NCBI GenBank assembly: GCA_020073205.1
Contig: JAIQFR010000015.1
Location: 1-61,463, forward strand
Reading direction: 5' to 3'
From: Terriglobia bacterium
GTDB lineage: Bacteria > Acidobacteriota > Polarisedimenticolia > Polarisedimenticolales > JAIQFR01
Length of the DNA stretch: 61,463 bases
The position numbers were made by a program, and so were the translations under genes. Below the pieces are notes generated by a model. It was not told the origin of the DNA, searched no databases, and worked only from the letters and a program-made list of their open reading frames with translations. Positions 27,507 through 36,319 of the stretch are shown here, in pieces (the stretch's first letter is position 1; each line of letters starts with the position of its first letter).

Positions 27507-28637
27507 CTACTCCAGCACGAAGATGTTCTTTTTCGCGCAGATCGTCTTCAGGTCCCTGGGCCAGACGGTGACGCTCACCTCGCCGAGGTGGGCCTTCCGG
27601 AGGAGGAGCATCGTGGTGCGGGACTGCCCGATCCCGCCGCCGATGCTCAGGGGAATCTGGTCGTTCAGGATCGCCTGGTGGTACGGGAGCTTGAGGAAAT
27701 CAAGCTGGCCGGAGAGCTCGAGCTGCTGCTTCAGGGTTTCCTTGGTGACGCGGATGCCCATCGAGGTCAGCTCGTGGCGCCGCTTGGTCACGGGATTCCA
27801 CACCAGGATGTCGCCGTTCAGCCCGTGCATCGGCTTGCCGCTCTCGGACACCGTCGGGGTGACCCAGTCGTCGTAGTCGGCGGCGCGCATCTCGTGGGGG
27901 TAGCCGTCCTTCAGGACCCAGCCGATGCCGATGATGAAGATCGCGGGGTAGTGCTCGGAGATGACCCGGGTCTCCCGCTGCTTGCGCGGCAGATCCGGGT
28001 ACATGTCGAGGATCTCCTCGGCGTGGAGGAACTTCAGTTCCGCGGGGAGGCTCGGGAAGCGCGGGTCCTTGAGCTTCGGGAACATGTCCTGGACCATGCG
28101 CTCGGCGCCGACGATGACCTTCCAGATCTTGCGGACCGTGTCCTTGAGGTACTCCAGGTTCCGGTCGGCGGGGTTGACGACCTTTTCCCAGTCCCACTGG
28201 TCCACGTACGAGGAGTGGTCGTGGTCGAGGAAGTAGTCCTTCCGAACCGCGCGCATGTCGGTGTTGATCCCCTCGCCGACCTTGCAGCCGAACTGCCTGA
28301 GAGCGAGCCTCTTCCATTTCGTCGCCGCCTGGACGACCTGGCACTCCATCCGTCTTTCGAGCCCGAGACCGCACGGGAACTCGATGGGCGTTCGCGAGCC
28401 GTCGCGATCGAGGTAGTCGTTGACGCCGCTCTCCTTCGTCACGATGAGCGGAACCTCAACGTGGAACAGGTTCAGCTCCTTGCAGAGGTTGTCGTCGATG
28501 TACCGCTTGACCGCGTGGAGAGCGATCTGGGTCTCTTTCCGGTCGAGGAGGGGCTTGTAGCCGTCCGGCAGGATCTTCTCGACCTCGGGATAGGTGCTGA
28601 TGCCCGGTCCGGCCAGGTCTGCCTTCTTGTCTGCCAT
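27507..28637 (-). CDS. asnA: Aspartate-ammonia ligase (asparagine synthetase A)
   Basis: A 376-residue class-II-tRNA-synthetase-like enzyme that makes asparagine from aspartate, ammonia and ATP. Family features: LNLFHVEVPLIV, NDYLDRDGSRTPIEF, SSYVDQWDWEK (AsnA core), and the C-terminal SIGGGIGQSRTTMLLL (motif 3 with the ATP arginine). It is about 45 residues longer than the E. coli enzyme, mainly through inserts in the second half. ATG at 28637 with GGGAG 8 nt upstream is preferred over an in-frame start five codons earlier. It heads a pair with the GS-family gene. Confidence 0.95.
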   Translation of the reverse strand: MADKKADLAGPGISTYPEVEKILPDGYKPLLDRKETQIALHAVKRYIDDNLCKELNLFHVEVPLIVTKESGVNDYLDRDGSRTPIEFPCGLGLERRMECQVVQAATKWKRLALRQFGCKVGEGINTDMRAVRKDYFLDHDHSSYVDQWDWEKVVNPADRNLEYLKDTVRKIWKVIVGAERMVQDMFPKLKDPRFPSLPAELKFLHAEEILDMYPDLPRKQRETRVISEHYPAIFIIGIGWVLKDGYPHEMRAADYDDWVTPTVSESGKPMHGLNGDILVWNPVTKRRHELTSMGIRVTKETLKQQLELSGQLDFLKLPYHQAILNDQIPLSIGGGIGQSRTTMLLLRKAHLGEVSVTVWPRDLKTICAKKNIFVLE

Positions 28638-28824
28638 GCTCTTCACTCCCATTCCGCGGTGGAGTCCGGGGCAGGCTCGCCCCGCACTCTATTGAAAGTT
28701 CGCGCCCGTCGGGTCGTGATCGGGCAATATAGCAGAGAGGAAGACGTGGCGGGAGGCCGCGCGGCGCCGGTAAGCGCGCCGAAATCCGTGCGGAGACGCC
28801 CCTTCCCCGGGGCGAGGTCCAAGC

Positions 28825-31014
28825 TCATTTTCGGGCTGGGACCGCACGGTACGTGACGCCGAGCTCGTCGAACAGGAACGCGTACACGTCCACCACCTCC
28901 GCGATCGTCGCATCGAGAGAGCTCCCGATCCCGTGACCGGTGTTGGCGCTCGTCCGGAGGAGCACCCTGGACGTCCCGCCGGCGACCGCCTGGAGCCGCG
29001 CGGTCATCTTGCGCGAATGGAACGGATCGACCCGCGGGTCGTTCGCTCCGGTCAGGAAGAGGACGTCCGGGTAGCGGATCCCCTCCGCGACGTGGTGGTA
29101 CGGGGAGTAGGCGTACAGGGCCTTGAATTGCGCGGGGTCCTTGACCGTACCGTACTCCGTCACGTTGAACGCCCCGTTGGGAGTGGTCTCGACCCGCAGC
29201 ATGTCGTAGATCCCGACGTGAGAGACCACCGCCTTGAACAGCTCCGGGTGCTGGGTCAGGACGGCGCCCATCAGCAGGCCGCCGTTGCTCCCTCCCTCGA
29301 TGGCGAGCTTCGACGGGCTGGTCACGTCGGAATCCACGAGGCGATTCGCGGCGGCGGCGAAGTCGTCGAACACGTTCTGCTTTCGGGTGAGGTAGCCGGC
29401 GCGGTGCCAGTCCTCGCCGAACTCCCCTCCCCCGCGCAGGATCGCGATGACCCAGACGCCGCCCTGCTCGACCCAGGCCCTCCGCGAGTCCGAGAACGAG
29501 GGAGTCATGCTGATGCCGAATCCACCGTATCCCGTGAGCAGCGTCGGGTTCGATCGATTGCGCGCGGTCCCCTTGCGCTGGACCAGGACGATCGGGATCC
29601 GCGTTCCGTCCTTGGAGACGGCGGCGTCGCTCACGACCTCGCAGTCGGAGTAGTCCGCCGGCGATGCGCGCCGCAACGCGGTCTTCACCGGCTTCCCGTC
29701 CGCGGGATCGTACCGGTACCAGGCATGGGGCTCGAGGTAGCTTTCGGACGAGAACAGCACGCGGTCGCCGTCGAGCCGGATCACTCGGCCGACGGACGTG
29801 ACCGGTGGAACCGGCACCGGCGCCCGTTCCTTCCCGTCGAGGCCGAGGACGCGCAGTCCCATCGATCCCCCCTCGATCTCGGCCACGTAGAGAAGCGTCG
29901 CCGTCGGCTCGAAGTCGCGGATCACGCCGGGCCCCTCGGGGACCGCCCTCGCCGCGCCCGCGAGGCTCGTCGCCCCCGGCGCGAGGCGGAGGACCTTGCC
30001 CCTCGGCGCCTCGCTCCTCGACAGGAGGTAAAGCGATCCGTCGGGACCGAACTCCGCGGCCGCGATCCGGTCGGAAAAATCGGCGACCTTCGTCCACACC
30101 CCTGAAGGTGTGAGGAGGTAGTGCGCGTAGTCGCCTCCATCCCCGTTCTCGACGGTGGCCAGCACGTAGAGGCCGTCGTCGGAGGTCCGGAGCACGGTCT
30201 CGGCGATCCTCGGGAAGTCCTTCCCCAGGCTGAAGGCGTCGAACTGGCCCGGCGTGCCCAGCCGGTGGAACCAAACCTGCTGGTAGAAGTCGAGGTCCTC
30301 CCGCGGCCGCTCTTTCCCGCGCGGGTAGCGGGTGTAGTAGAAGCCGGTGCCGTCCGAGTTCCAGGCCAGACTCCCACCGGCGGTACCGCCGTTCACCCTC
30401 GGGACCACGTCCGGCATCGGCTTGCCTGTGGCGACCTCGTAAACGTGGACGTCTCCGCTCTCGCTCCCTCCCCGCGAGAGCGATACCGCGACGCGCCTGC
30501 CGTCGACGGACGGGACGAAGAAGTCGATCGCGGTCGCTCCCTTCGGATCGGTGACGTTGGGATCGACGATGACGCGGGCGGAACCCGGGTTGTCCGGCGA
30601 GCCGAGCACCACCAGGAACGGCTGCTGCTTCGGCGGCTCGGTCTTCATCGCGAACAGGGTGTTGCCCCGGCGAACGAGCGAGTCGAAGTCGACCGACGGG
30701 GATTTCAAGAGATCCGAGACTCTCTTTCGCAGCGCGGCCACGCCCGGGAGGGCGTCGAGCACCGACCGCGCGTACCGGCTCTCCTCGTCGCTGAACCGCC
30801 GGACGGCGAGGTCGGCCCAGTTCTCGAGCCAGCGGTAATCGTCCTCGACCTTGACGCCGTGGTACTCGTTCACCACCGGCCGCTTCGCGGCGGGAGGCGG
30901 CAACGGAGGCGCCGGAGGCTTCCTGACCTCGACCGTGGCCGGCCCCGCGCCGAGCAGAATCAGCAGCATCGAGACCGACGTCCACATCAAGGGTGCCCGG
31001 GTGAATTTCGCCAC
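28825..31014 (-). CDS. Prolyl oligopeptidase (S9A), exported
   Basis: A 729-residue prolyl endopeptidase cutting after proline in short peptides. A signal peptide (residues about 8-27) is followed by the N-terminal S9 segment (YHGVKVEDDYRWLE), a seven-bladed propeller, and the catalytic alpha/beta-hydrolase domain. The triad is Ser576 in GGSNGG, Asp659 in ANDPRVD and His694 in NTGHG. The Pro-rich stretch PPAPPLPPP after the leader is a likely linker. It starts at GTG (31014) after GGGGAGA. It fits with the two tricorn peptidases as an extracytoplasmic peptide-degradation set. Confidence 0.94.
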   Translation of the reverse strand: MAKFTRAPLMWTSVSMLLILLGAGPATVEVRKPPAPPLPPPAAKRPVVNEYHGVKVEDDYRWLENWADLAVRRFSDEESRYARSVLDALPGVAALRKRVSDLLKSPSVDFDSLVRRGNTLFAMKTEPPKQQPFLVVLGSPDNPGSARVIVDPNVTDPKGATAIDFFVPSVDGRRVAVSLSRGGSESGDVHVYEVATGKPMPDVVPRVNGGTAGGSLAWNSDGTGFYYTRYPRGKERPREDLDFYQQVWFHRLGTPGQFDAFSLGKDFPRIAETVLRTSDDGLYVLATVENGDGGDYAHYLLTPSGVWTKVADFSDRIAAAEFGPDGSLYLLSRSEAPRGKVLRLAPGATSLAGAARAVPEGPGVIRDFEPTATLLYVAEIEGGSMGLRVLGLDGKERAPVPVPPVTSVGRVIRLDGDRVLFSSESYLEPHAWYRYDPADGKPVKTALRRASPADYSDCEVVSDAAVSKDGTRIPIVLVQRKGTARNRSNPTLLTGYGGFGISMTPSFSDSRRAWVEQGGVWVIAILRGGGEFGEDWHRAGYLTRKQNVFDDFAAAANRLVDSDVTSPSKLAIEGGSNGGLLMGAVLTQHPELFKAVVSHVGIYDMLRVETTPNGAFNVTEYGTVKDPAQFKALYAYSPYHHVAEGIRYPDVLFLTGANDPRVDPFHSRKMTARLQAVAGGTSRVLLRTSANTGHGIGSSLDATIAEVVDVYAFLFDELGVTYRAVPARK

Positions 31015-31155
31015 TCTCCCCTCTCACGGCGACCGGCTCGAGCGGGCCCGGACCGTGGACCCGGGTCGGCCGCCGCGGTAGATTGTAGCCGGTGGCGGAG
31101 CGACCGGAACTTCCGCGCCGGGCGGTCCTGCGCTCGGCACTCGGGGTGGTGTTTC

Positions 31156-32031
31156 ATGCCGGTCTCGGAAAAGGTGCGGCGCGCGCTGTTCGTCGTCGTC
31201 GTCGCCGCGCTCCTGGCGGCGAACGGCGCGGGGTTGTCCTACTACCTCTCGCCGATGGCGGAGCGGATGCGCCATCCCCTCCGCCCTCTGTTCAAGCCGT
31301 CGGGCCTCGTCGGCCAGTCGTTCGGAATCCTGGCGCTCTTCCTGTTCCTGTTCCTGTGGCTCTACCCGCTTCGCAAGCAATTCCCGTCGCTCGCGTTCAC
31401 CGGCAGCGTCTCGCGTTGGCTCGATTTCCACATCCCGGCCGGGATCCTGATCCCCTTCGTCGCCGCGACCCACGCGTCGTGGCATTTCACGGGGCTCATC
31501 GGCCTCGGTTACGCGGCGCTGATGGTGGTCTTCTTCTCCGGGATCGTCGGAAGGTACCTCTACACCCGCATCCCGCGCAGTCGCAGCGGGATCGAGCTGG
31601 GGCGCGAGGAGGCCGCCGCCGAGCGCAGGGCGCTCCTCGGGACTCTCAGCGAGGCGACGGGCCTCGCACCGGGTGAAATCGAAGAGGCGCTTTCCCCGCG
31701 GTCGCGGAAGGGGGCCCCCAAGGGGACGTTGGACGCGGTCACCCGGATGATCGCCGACGACCTCAGTCGCCGCCGGGCCGTTCGCGCGTTGGTGCGGCGG
31801 CTGCGCGCCGAGGGACACGGCGAATCGGCCGGGCCGTTGCGGCTCCGGACGATCTCCCGCCTCGCCCGCCGGGAGATGGCGCTGGACCAGCAGGCCCGCA
31901 TGCTCGACGCGATCCAGAGCGTCTTTCGACTCTGGCACGCCGCGCATCGCCCGGTCGCGTTCACCGCTCTCGTCGCGGTCATCATCCACGTCACGGTCGC
32001 CATCCTCGTGGGGCAGACGTGGTTCCTGTGA
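31156..32031 (+). CDS. Putative b-type cytochrome membrane protein (quinol-interacting module)
   Basis: A 291-residue membrane protein with about five hydrophobic segments (10-30, 52-70, 88-108, 113-135, 266-288) around a charged loop of about 120 residues. Histidines sit as two pairs 14 residues apart at membrane segments: His92/His106 (with His110), and His264/His278 (with His261). Such spacing is typical of bis-histidine b-heme ligation. It immediately precedes two giant multiheme cytochromes and a barrel on the same strand, so I infer that it delivers electrons from the quinone pool. No close named family is recognised, and heme binding is inference. ATG at 31156; the ribosome site is weak. 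Confidence 0.6.
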   Translation: MPVSEKVRRALFVVVVAALLAANGAGLSYYLSPMAERMRHPLRPLFKPSGLVGQSFGILALFLFLFLWLYPLRKQFPSLAFTGSVSRWLDFHIPAGILIPFVAATHASWHFTGLIGLGYAALMVVFFSGIVGRYLYTRIPRSRSGIELGREEAAAERRALLGTLSEATGLAPGEIEEALSPRSRKGAPKGTLDAVTRMIADDLSRRRAVRALVRRLRAEGHGESAGPLRLRTISRLARREMALDQQARMLDAIQSVFRLWHAAHRPVAFTALVAVIIHVTVAILVGQTWFL

Positions 32032-32117
32032 GCCCTCCTTCGTCCTCGCCGAGGGGCGTCGGGGGACGCCGCGAAAGTTAGGGGTTCCCGGCGAGGAACG
32101 ATCGAAGGTCGTGTACG

Positions 32118-34217
32118 ATGTCGCCGAGATGGAGTCGTTCGCCGGCCAGGGGAGTTCGTTTGCCTGACGTCCACCGCCTTTCCCGGCGAAGCTGTATCGC
32201 GCTCGCTTTGCTCGGCGCCCTCGAGGCGGCGGCCCAGGTGTCCCCCGGCCCGCTCTCTCGCGCCCACCACGACCTCGAGGGGAATCTCAACTGCATGAAG
32301 TGCCACCGTCCCGGCGGCGAGCGGGGCGTCGACGATCAATGCCTCGCCTGTCACCGCGAGATCCGCTGGCTCATCGGGGAGAGGCGGGGCTACCATGGCA
32401 AGGAGGCCCCGAAGGACTGCGCGAAGTGTCACCCGGAGCATGCCGGTCTCGAGTTCGATCTCGTCCGATTGCCGGGCGGGAGGCCGGAGGCGTACGACCA
32501 CCGGCTGACGGGGTGGCCGCTCACGGGGAAACACGCGGGAAAGCCGTGCGCGGCCTGTCACGGGCGTCCCGAGTTCCGCGTCTCCCCCCCCGCCGACCTT
32601 GCGCCGCGAAGCGGCGGGGCGGTTCGCGGCTGGACCGGCCTCGGCGTCGCGTGCCGCGGCTGCCACGAGGACGTTCACCGCGGCGCCCTGGGGGCGGACT
32701 GCGAGCGCTGCCACGCGACCGGGTCGTTCACCCTTCCGGCCTTCGACCATTCGAAGACTTCGTTTCCCCTGGCCGGCAAGCACGCCCCGGTCCCCTGCGC
32801 GAAGTGCCACCTCGTTCCCTCGCTGGCGCTGCCGGTCGACCGCGCGGGGCGCTCGCATCCGCTCTTCAAGCCGCTCGCCCACGCGAGCTGCGGCGACTGC
32901 CACCGCGATCCGCACGCCGGCCGTTTCGGCGCCGATTGCGCTCGCTGCCACACCGAGCTCGGATTCCGCGAGCTTCGCAAGGGCTCGTTCGACCACGATC
33001 GCACCCGTTATCCGCTGAGGGGTCGCCACGCCGGCGTGCCGTGCGCCAAGTGCCACTCGCCGGCCGGCGCCCCGTGGGTGCCGAAGCCGGTGTTCGATCG
33101 CTGCGGCGCCTGTCACGCGGACGCCCACGCCGGACAGGCCACCCTCACAGGGAAACCGGCCGACTGCGCCGCGTGCCACACGACCGACGCATACGCGCCG
33201 AGCACCTTCACGGTGGAACGCCACGACGACTCCCCCTACGTTCTGCGCGGCGCCCATCGCAAGGTGCAGTGCCGCTCCTGCCATCCCGCCGGCGGCAAGG
33301 GGCCGGGGCGTGCGGGAGTCCTTCTCCGCCCCCGCAGCTCGCGATGCGGCGACTGTCACGCGGACAACCATGCCGGACAGGAGAAGAAACGGCCGGACGG
33401 CGGCGACTGCGGGGCCTGCCACGACACGAACGCCTACCGTCCCTCGACCTACACGCCCGCTCGGCACGCGGAGACCGGCTTCCCGCTGGACGGCCGCCAT
33501 GCGGCCGTGACCTGCGGGGCGTGCCACGGGCCGGCGGCCCGCCCGGGCCTACCCCCGCTGCCGGGCACCGCGGAGCTGGGGAAGGCGGGTGTCGCGCTCC
33601 ATCCCTCCCCGGATTGCACCACTTGCCATTTCGACCCTCACGGGGGGAGATTCGCGTCCGACGGCGCGCGTCCCGTCGCGCGCGGATGCCTCGGCTGCCA
33701 CGACACGACCGCGTTCCGGCCGAGCCGGATCGACGCCGCGGGTCACGGCCGTCTGGGATTCGCCCTCGAAGGTGCGCACGGCAAGGCTCCTTGCTCGAAG
33801 TGCCATGTCGAGCTCCAGGCTGCCCCGGCCGGTACGAGCCTCGTCCTCGGCCAGGGACCCCGCCGAGCCTTGGTCTTCGGTCTCCGGCGGAAGCGCTGCG
33901 ACGCTTGCCACGCCGATCCGCATGGCGGACAGTTCGCCGCCCGACAGGACGGAGGCGCGTGCGGGGCGTGCCACGGAGTCCAGGCTTTCCGTCCCGCGGT
34001 CCTCTTCGACCACGCCCGGGACACGAGGTTCCCGCTCAAGGGTGCTCACGCCCGCGTGCTCTGCGCTCGCTGCCACTCCCCGTCGGGTGCCCCCGGGCCG
34101 GACGGCCGCCCGGTGACGATCTACACCGGCACACCGACGAGCTGCGCGAGCTGCCACGGAGGCGGCGGGCCGGGCGAGCGCCGGCCCGAGGCAGCTCCGG
34201 CTGCCAGAGGAACGTAG
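32118..34217 (+). CDS. 23-heme c-type cytochrome, exported
   Basis: A 699-residue protein with an N-terminal export signal and 23 CxxCH heme-attachment motifs by my count (first CMKCH, last CASCH). They are spread evenly in repeats of the type 'FDH..t.fpL.G.HA.vpCakCH', many with CHADxH spacing, which supplies distal histidines. Density is about one heme per 30 residues, with no other domain. It is expected to form a periplasmic or cell-surface electron wire. The ATG at 32118 gives a long leader; a TTG at 32160 with GGGGAG upstream gives a more usual signal peptide and may be the true start. It is 86 bp after the membrane cytochrome gene. Confidence 0.93.
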   Translation: MSPRWSRSPARGVRLPDVHRLSRRSCIALALLGALEAAAQVSPGPLSRAHHDLEGNLNCMKCHRPGGERGVDDQCLACHREIRWLIGERRGYHGKEAPKDCAKCHPEHAGLEFDLVRLPGGRPEAYDHRLTGWPLTGKHAGKPCAACHGRPEFRVSPPADLAPRSGGAVRGWTGLGVACRGCHEDVHRGALGADCERCHATGSFTLPAFDHSKTSFPLAGKHAPVPCAKCHLVPSLALPVDRAGRSHPLFKPLAHASCGDCHRDPHAGRFGADCARCHTELGFRELRKGSFDHDRTRYPLRGRHAGVPCAKCHSPAGAPWVPKPVFDRCGACHADAHAGQATLTGKPADCAACHTTDAYAPSTFTVERHDDSPYVLRGAHRKVQCRSCHPAGGKGPGRAGVLLRPRSSRCGDCHADNHAGQEKKRPDGGDCGACHDTNAYRPSTYTPARHAETGFPLDGRHAAVTCGACHGPAARPGLPPLPGTAELGKAGVALHPSPDCTTCHFDPHGGRFASDGARPVARGCLGCHDTTAFRPSRIDAAGHGRLGFALEGAHGKAPCSKCHVELQAAPAGTSLVLGQGPRRALVFGLRRKRCDACHADPHGGQFAARQDGGACGACHGVQAFRPAVLFDHARDTRFPLKGAHARVLCARCHSPSGAPGPDGRPVTIYTGTPTSCASCHGGGGPGERRPEAAPAARGT

Positions 34218-34336
34218 GCGGGGACCCCCAAGTCCGGGTCGCTGCGCTTGAGTAATTGGGCGGCGGCGAGTAGGATTTGATGCAGCGAATCGGAGGCAGG
34301 CTGGGGTTTATCGGCCCGCGGGGAGGGCGACGATCC

Positions 34337-36319
34337 ATGGCGACCGCCTTACAGTCTTCCCGGTTGCGGACGATCGGCCTCGCCGCCTTGCTCACGATGG
34401 TGGTCGCGACGGCGCCCGGCGGCTCGCGGGCCCAGGACGCCCCCGTGCGGCAGAATCCGCACGGCTCGTGGAAGGCGGATTGCAGCCTCTGCCACAGCGA
34501 GGAGCACTGGCTGCCGGCGGCTCCGACCAAGAAGTTCGACCATTCGAAGTACTACCCGCTCCAGGGAGCCCACCGGGCAGTTCCGTGCCGGTCATGCCAC
34601 GTCTCACTCGTCTTCTCTCGGGCCGGCAAGTCCTGCGTGGACTGCCACCAGGACGTGCACCGAGGAGAGATGGGCACCGACTGCGCCCGGTGCCACACCC
34701 CCCTCAGCTTCATCGATCGCTCCGAGGCCGTGCGGATGCACCGGACGAGCCGGTTCCCCCTCTCCGGCGCGCACGCGGCGGCCGACTGCGAGTCGTGTCA
34801 TCGGACGCGCTCCCTCGGCCGCACGATGTACGTCGGGCTCCCCGTGGAGTGCGCGGGCTGCCACGACAGCGCGGCGTTCCCCACCGCCCCCCAGCGGCCG
34901 CCGGACCACGTGCCGGCGGGCTTCACCGGCGATTGCTCCGTGTGTCACAGCTCAGTCACCTTCGGCACGGCACGGGGCGGCCACGCGACCAACGGCTTCC
35001 CGTTGACGGGGGGACATGCGATCGCGTGCGTTCGGTGCCACGGGCAGCCGTTCAACTCGCACCTCAGCCCCGCGTGCATCTCGTGCCACCTCGCGCAGTA
35101 CAACGCCACGACCGACCCCAACCACGTCCAGGCCGGGTTCCCGACCGACTGCTCTCTCTGCCACAACAACGTCAGCTTCATCCCGGCGACCTTCAACCAC
35201 TCGACGACGGCGTTCCCCCTGACCGGCGCCCACGTCGGCCTCGATTGCGTTGCCTGCCACGGCGACGGCGTCTACCGGGGAAAGCCGACCACGTGCGTGT
35301 CGTGCCACCTCGCGCAGTACAACGGGACCACCGACCCGAACCATGCCCAGGGCGGGTTCCCCACGGATTGCACGGTCTGCCACACGACCGCGACCTGGTC
35401 CAACTCGACGTTCAGCCATTCGACGACCGCCTTCCCGCTCACCGGCGCCCACGCAGGACTCGACTGCAACGCCTGCCATGCCGACGGTGTCTACCGCGGA
35501 AAGCCGACCACGTGCGTGTCGTGCCACCTCGCGCAGTACAACGGGACCACCGACCCGAACCACGCCCAGGCCGAGTTCCCCACCGACTGCACCCTGTGCC
35601 ACACGACCGCAACCTGGTCCGGCTCGACGTTCAACCACTCGACGACCGCGTTCCCGCTCACCGGCGCCCACGCCGGACTCGACTGCAACGCCTGCCATGC
35701 CGACGGCGTCTACCGTGGAAAGCCGACCACGTGCGTGTCGTGCCACCTCGCGCAGTACAACGGCACCACCGATCCGAACCACGCCCAGGCCGGATTCCCC
35801 ACGGACTGCACGCTCTGCCATACGACCGTGACGTGGTCCGGCGCGACGTTCGATCACGCGAACACCGCGTTTCCGCTCACCGGGGCCCACGTCGGCCTCG
35901 CCTGCGCCGCCTGCCACGCGGACGGCGTCTACGCGGGGAAGCCGACGACCTGCGTGTCGTGCCACCAGGCCGCATACAACGCGCAGACGGACCCCAACCA
36001 CGTCTCCGCCGGCTTCTCGACCGACTGCACGCAATGCCACACGACAGCGACCTTTACCGGGGCCCGCTTCACCCAGCACGACGCCTCGTTGCCGTCATCC
36101 TTCCCGATCTACACGGGGACGCACGCGGGACGGTGGACCCACTGCTCGGATTGTCACACCAACTCCGCTAACTACGCCGTGTTCAGCTGCTTCCTCTGCC
36201 ATTCGCAGGCGGAAATGAACTCGCAGCACACGGGAGTCAGCGGGTACTTGTACGACAGCGCCGCGTGCTACCACTGCCATCCCAACGGATCCTCGAATCG
36301 AACGAGGTCACGGCGATGA
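34337..36319 (+). CDS. 25-heme c-type cytochrome with 219-bp internal repeats
   Basis: A 660-residue exported protein with a clear signal peptide ending near SRAQ and 25 CxxCH motifs by my count (first CSLCH, last CYHCH). The C-terminal half holds four near-identical 73-residue modules, each with three hemes, built as 'FxHSTTAFPLTGAH.GLdC.ACH', 'GKPTTCVSCHLAQYN', 'FPTDCTlCHTT'. The surface is Asn/Thr/Ser-rich, unlike the Arg-rich 23-heme neighbour, which suggests exposure outside the cell. ATG at 34337 has GGGAGG upstream; an earlier in-frame ATG at 34280 gives a poor leader. The stop overlaps the start of the barrel gene (ATGA). Confidence 0.93.
   Translation: MATALQSSRLRTIGLAALLTMVVATAPGGSRAQDAPVRQNPHGSWKADCSLCHSEEHWLPAAPTKKFDHSKYYPLQGAHRAVPCRSCHVSLVFSRAGKSCVDCHQDVHRGEMGTDCARCHTPLSFIDRSEAVRMHRTSRFPLSGAHAAADCESCHRTRSLGRTMYVGLPVECAGCHDSAAFPTAPQRPPDHVPAGFTGDCSVCHSSVTFGTARGGHATNGFPLTGGHAIACVRCHGQPFNSHLSPACISCHLAQYNATTDPNHVQAGFPTDCSLCHNNVSFIPATFNHSTTAFPLTGAHVGLDCVACHGDGVYRGKPTTCVSCHLAQYNGTTDPNHAQGGFPTDCTVCHTTATWSNSTFSHSTTAFPLTGAHAGLDCNACHADGVYRGKPTTCVSCHLAQYNGTTDPNHAQAEFPTDCTLCHTTATWSGSTFNHSTTAFPLTGAHAGLDCNACHADGVYRGKPTTCVSCHLAQYNGTTDPNHAQAGFPTDCTLCHTTVTWSGATFDHANTAFPLTGAHVGLACAACHADGVYAGKPTTCVSCHQAAYNAQTDPNHVSAGFSTDCTQCHTTATFTGARFTQHDASLPSSFPIYTGTHAGRWTHCSDCHTNSANYAVFSCFLCHSQAEMNSQHTGVSGYLYDSAACYHCHPNGSSNRTRSRR
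35192..36067 (+). repeat. Four tandem 219-bp coding repeats (3 hemes each)
   Basis: Units begin at 35192, 35411, 35630 and 35849, exactly 219 bp apart, each encoding 73 residues of the 25-heme cytochrome. Units 1-3 are nearly identical at the DNA level over long stretches, for example around GGAAAGCCGACCACGTGCGT, and the fourth has diverged. The phase is kept, so copy number can change without breaking the frame. Confidence 0.95.

Noticed and set aside
28638-28824. Promoter and attenuator upstream of asnA
   Set aside because: A TATATT box is present, but no -35 at suitable spacing, and the small GC hairpins are no stronger than expected for this composition.
28643-31027. 794-codon frame over the prolyl oligopeptidase
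   Set aside because: The overlapping frame at 28825-31014 has the full S9 domain order and triad; this one has no motif and is a frame shadow.
35192-36067. Regular repeats considered as a CRISPR array
   Set aside because: The unit is 219 bp with no unique spacers and stays in frame within a cytochrome gene; it is a protein repeat.
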